Shown: positions 48,094 to 48,777 of the stretch, one piece after another | How positions within the stretch are numbered: the first letter of the stretch is position 1 | Layout of the letters: each line of letters opens with the position of its first letter | Origin: an uncultured bacterium | Lineage (GTDB): Bacteria > Patescibacteriota > Minisyncoccia > Minisyncoccales > JAQTVQ01 | Length of the DNA: 48,777 bases | Assembly: GCA_903839905.1 (NCBI GenBank) | Contig: CAIMDX010000020.1 | Location: forward strand, 1-48,777 | Reading direction: 5' to 3' | Notes under the pieces: model-generated | Told to the model about the DNA's origin: nothing | The model's database searches: none | Seen by the model: the letters and a program-made list of their open reading frames with translations, nothing else | Program-made: the position numbers and the translations under genes

Positions 48094-48586
48094 TTTTAAA
48101 TTTGGAAAGCAGATCGTTGAAATATTTTTTAATCAAAGGGGTAACCTCAATGGCACAAACGCCTTTGCCGGGCTGGCCATAGACAACAGCCGTACCCTCT
48201 TCAGATAAAAGTACGCAAGGAATGGCAAGCAGGTCTTCTTCCCCCTCAACAAAAACATTCTTGTTGAAAAAAATGGCTTCCTTCACAACCCCCCAAGCCT
48301 CTGATTGAATGGTGCCTGCCGGATTTTTTAAAAAAAGGTCATATCTCAAATCTTCAGGCACCTTCATTCTTCGGGTTTTACCATCAAAAATTTTAACATT
48401 AGAAGACAAGTTTAAAGAACAATGATCTCCGACCGTAATCACTTTTTTAAATTTTTTTTGCCAAACAAGCTGATTGAATTTTACAGCCACTTCTTTGTCT
48501 GAACCAAAAACAGACAGCCCGATAGACTCTTGCAACTCTGCCCGTAAAGAATCTGGCAAAATATAAGTTTGATAAAAAATAGGCAT
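48086..48586 (-). CDS. GTP-dependent dephospho-CoA kinase, archaeal type (DUF359)
   Basis: A 166-aa protein with the full DUF359 motif set: YILPDSLRAEL at the N-terminus, VITVGDHCSLNL, IFDGKTRRM, NPAGTI, VEGEEDLLAIPCVLL, VVYGQPGKGVCAIEV. The archaeal enzyme phosphorylates dephospho-CoA with GTP in the last step of CoA synthesis and is unrelated to bacterial CoaE. The ATG at 48586 is taken; an in-frame TTG at 48598 would add four residues. It ends against a thiolase, a CoA-using enzyme. Bacterial occurrence points to transfer from, or shared ancestry with, archaea. Confidence 0.9.
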   Translation of the reverse strand: MPIFYQTYILPDSLRAELQESIGLSVFGSDKEVAVKFNQLVWQKKFKKVITVGDHCSLNLSSNVKIFDGKTRRMKVPEDLRYDLFLKNPAGTIQSEAWGVVKEAIFFNKNVFVEGEEDLLAIPCVLLSEEGTAVVYGQPGKGVCAIEVTPLIKKYFNDLLSKFKII

Positions 48587-48598
48587 AAAGATCAGCAA

Positions 48599-48777
48599 CA
48601 GATTAAAAAGTACCCTGTTTAAAAAACAAAATCAATAGAACCATATCTGATAATTATAATAAGGAGAGAAGCAAAGATTAAGCTAATTAAGAATCCATAT
48701 TTATAGCCATCAACCAAAATTTCTAATTAACCTAATTTCTAAACAAATCCCAAACCCCAATGTCCAAATCCCAAATA
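48599..48777. other. Right edge: AT-rich DNA and start of another AATCCCAAT repeat
   Basis: No gene. From about 48745 the words AAATCCCAAACCCCAATGTC begin, the same as the left arm of the inverted repeat at 46796, and the copy runs off the window. Confidence 0.65.

Noticed and set aside
1..48777. UGA recoded as glycine (as in Gracilibacteria/SR1)
   Set aside because: TGA ends genes at natural points (for example RelB/YafQ overlap ATGA), and the Gly tRNA anticodon is UCC, not UCA.

Overview
The window looks like a chromosomal segment of a Patescibacteria (CPR) bacterium, most like Parcubacteria. The reasons are: bacterial housekeeping genes (HU, RNase Y, NusA, trigger factor, ClpP, CCA-adding enzyme, YraN, HtrA); very large secreted proteins with GWAWS..GWISF repeats and 'W.ARVFDG..WS.WSDGSWNF' repeats, which are typical of that group; tRNA genes mostly without an encoded CCA; and intergenic gaps full of short GC-rich palindromes and long imperfect hairpins. 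TGA is used as a normal stop (for example in the RelB-type antitoxin), so code 11 applies. No lineage name finer than Parcubacteria-like can be supported by reading alone.

Layout. 1-3.4 kb: the 5' end of a tRNA (probably Tyr), then a minus-strand operon DUF47/PhoU-like - PiT phosphate transporter - archaeal-type FAD synthase (RibL-like) - FAD-dependent geranylgeranyl-reductase-like enzyme. 3.5-5.8 kb: two GT4 glycosyltransferases, bracketed by two copies of a ~92-bp intergenic module. 6.2-9.3 kb: tRNA-Ala(GGC), a COG2509-type FAD dehydrogenase, tRNA-Arg(CCU), and a plus-strand HtrA-like protease. 9.3-15.7 kb is accessory: small membrane proteins, two paralogous anchored proteins, a MazEF module, three unknown small genes, a tRNA cluster (His, Arg, Pro, Gly, plus a tRNA fragment) and a RelB/YafQ-type module. 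Both toxin-antitoxin promoters show an operator palindrome and a predicted leaderless start.

15.7-18 kb: HU and RNase Y. 18-30.4 kb: a 12-kb minus-strand surface operon. It runs from an anchored 195-aa protein, through a signal-peptide piece and an 810-aa tail-fibre-like protein (apparently split by a frameshift), to a GWAWS-repeat protein and two giant beta-rich proteins. Two of them share a C-terminal module ending in an identical decapeptide. 30.7-31.1 kb: a likely overlooked micro-operon of three tiny genes with strong ribosome binding sites. 31.2-35 kb: ClpP, trigger factor and NusA, with a GTCGCG-rich array between the last two. 35.4-38 kb: CCA-adding enzyme, nested hairpin elements, tRNA-Pro(CGG), a 49-aa ORF with its own promoter, and tRNA-Ala(CGC) with a serially duplicated 3' end.

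38-48.8 kb: a DMT transporter, a membrane protein paired with a membrane-anchored Clp-like AAA+ protein whose first ATPase domain looks dead, a helical unknown, a thioredoxin-like/CPVC membrane redox pair, YraN, a TM-helix channel-like protein, a FakA-FakB (DhaL-DegV) fusion, an archaeal-type thiolase and an archaeal-type GTP-dependent dephospho-CoA kinase. The archaeal-like coenzyme and lipid genes at both ends of the window are the clearest metabolic oddity. The surface operon, the redox pair and the stacked insertions at tRNA-Ala are the best candidates for undescribed biology.
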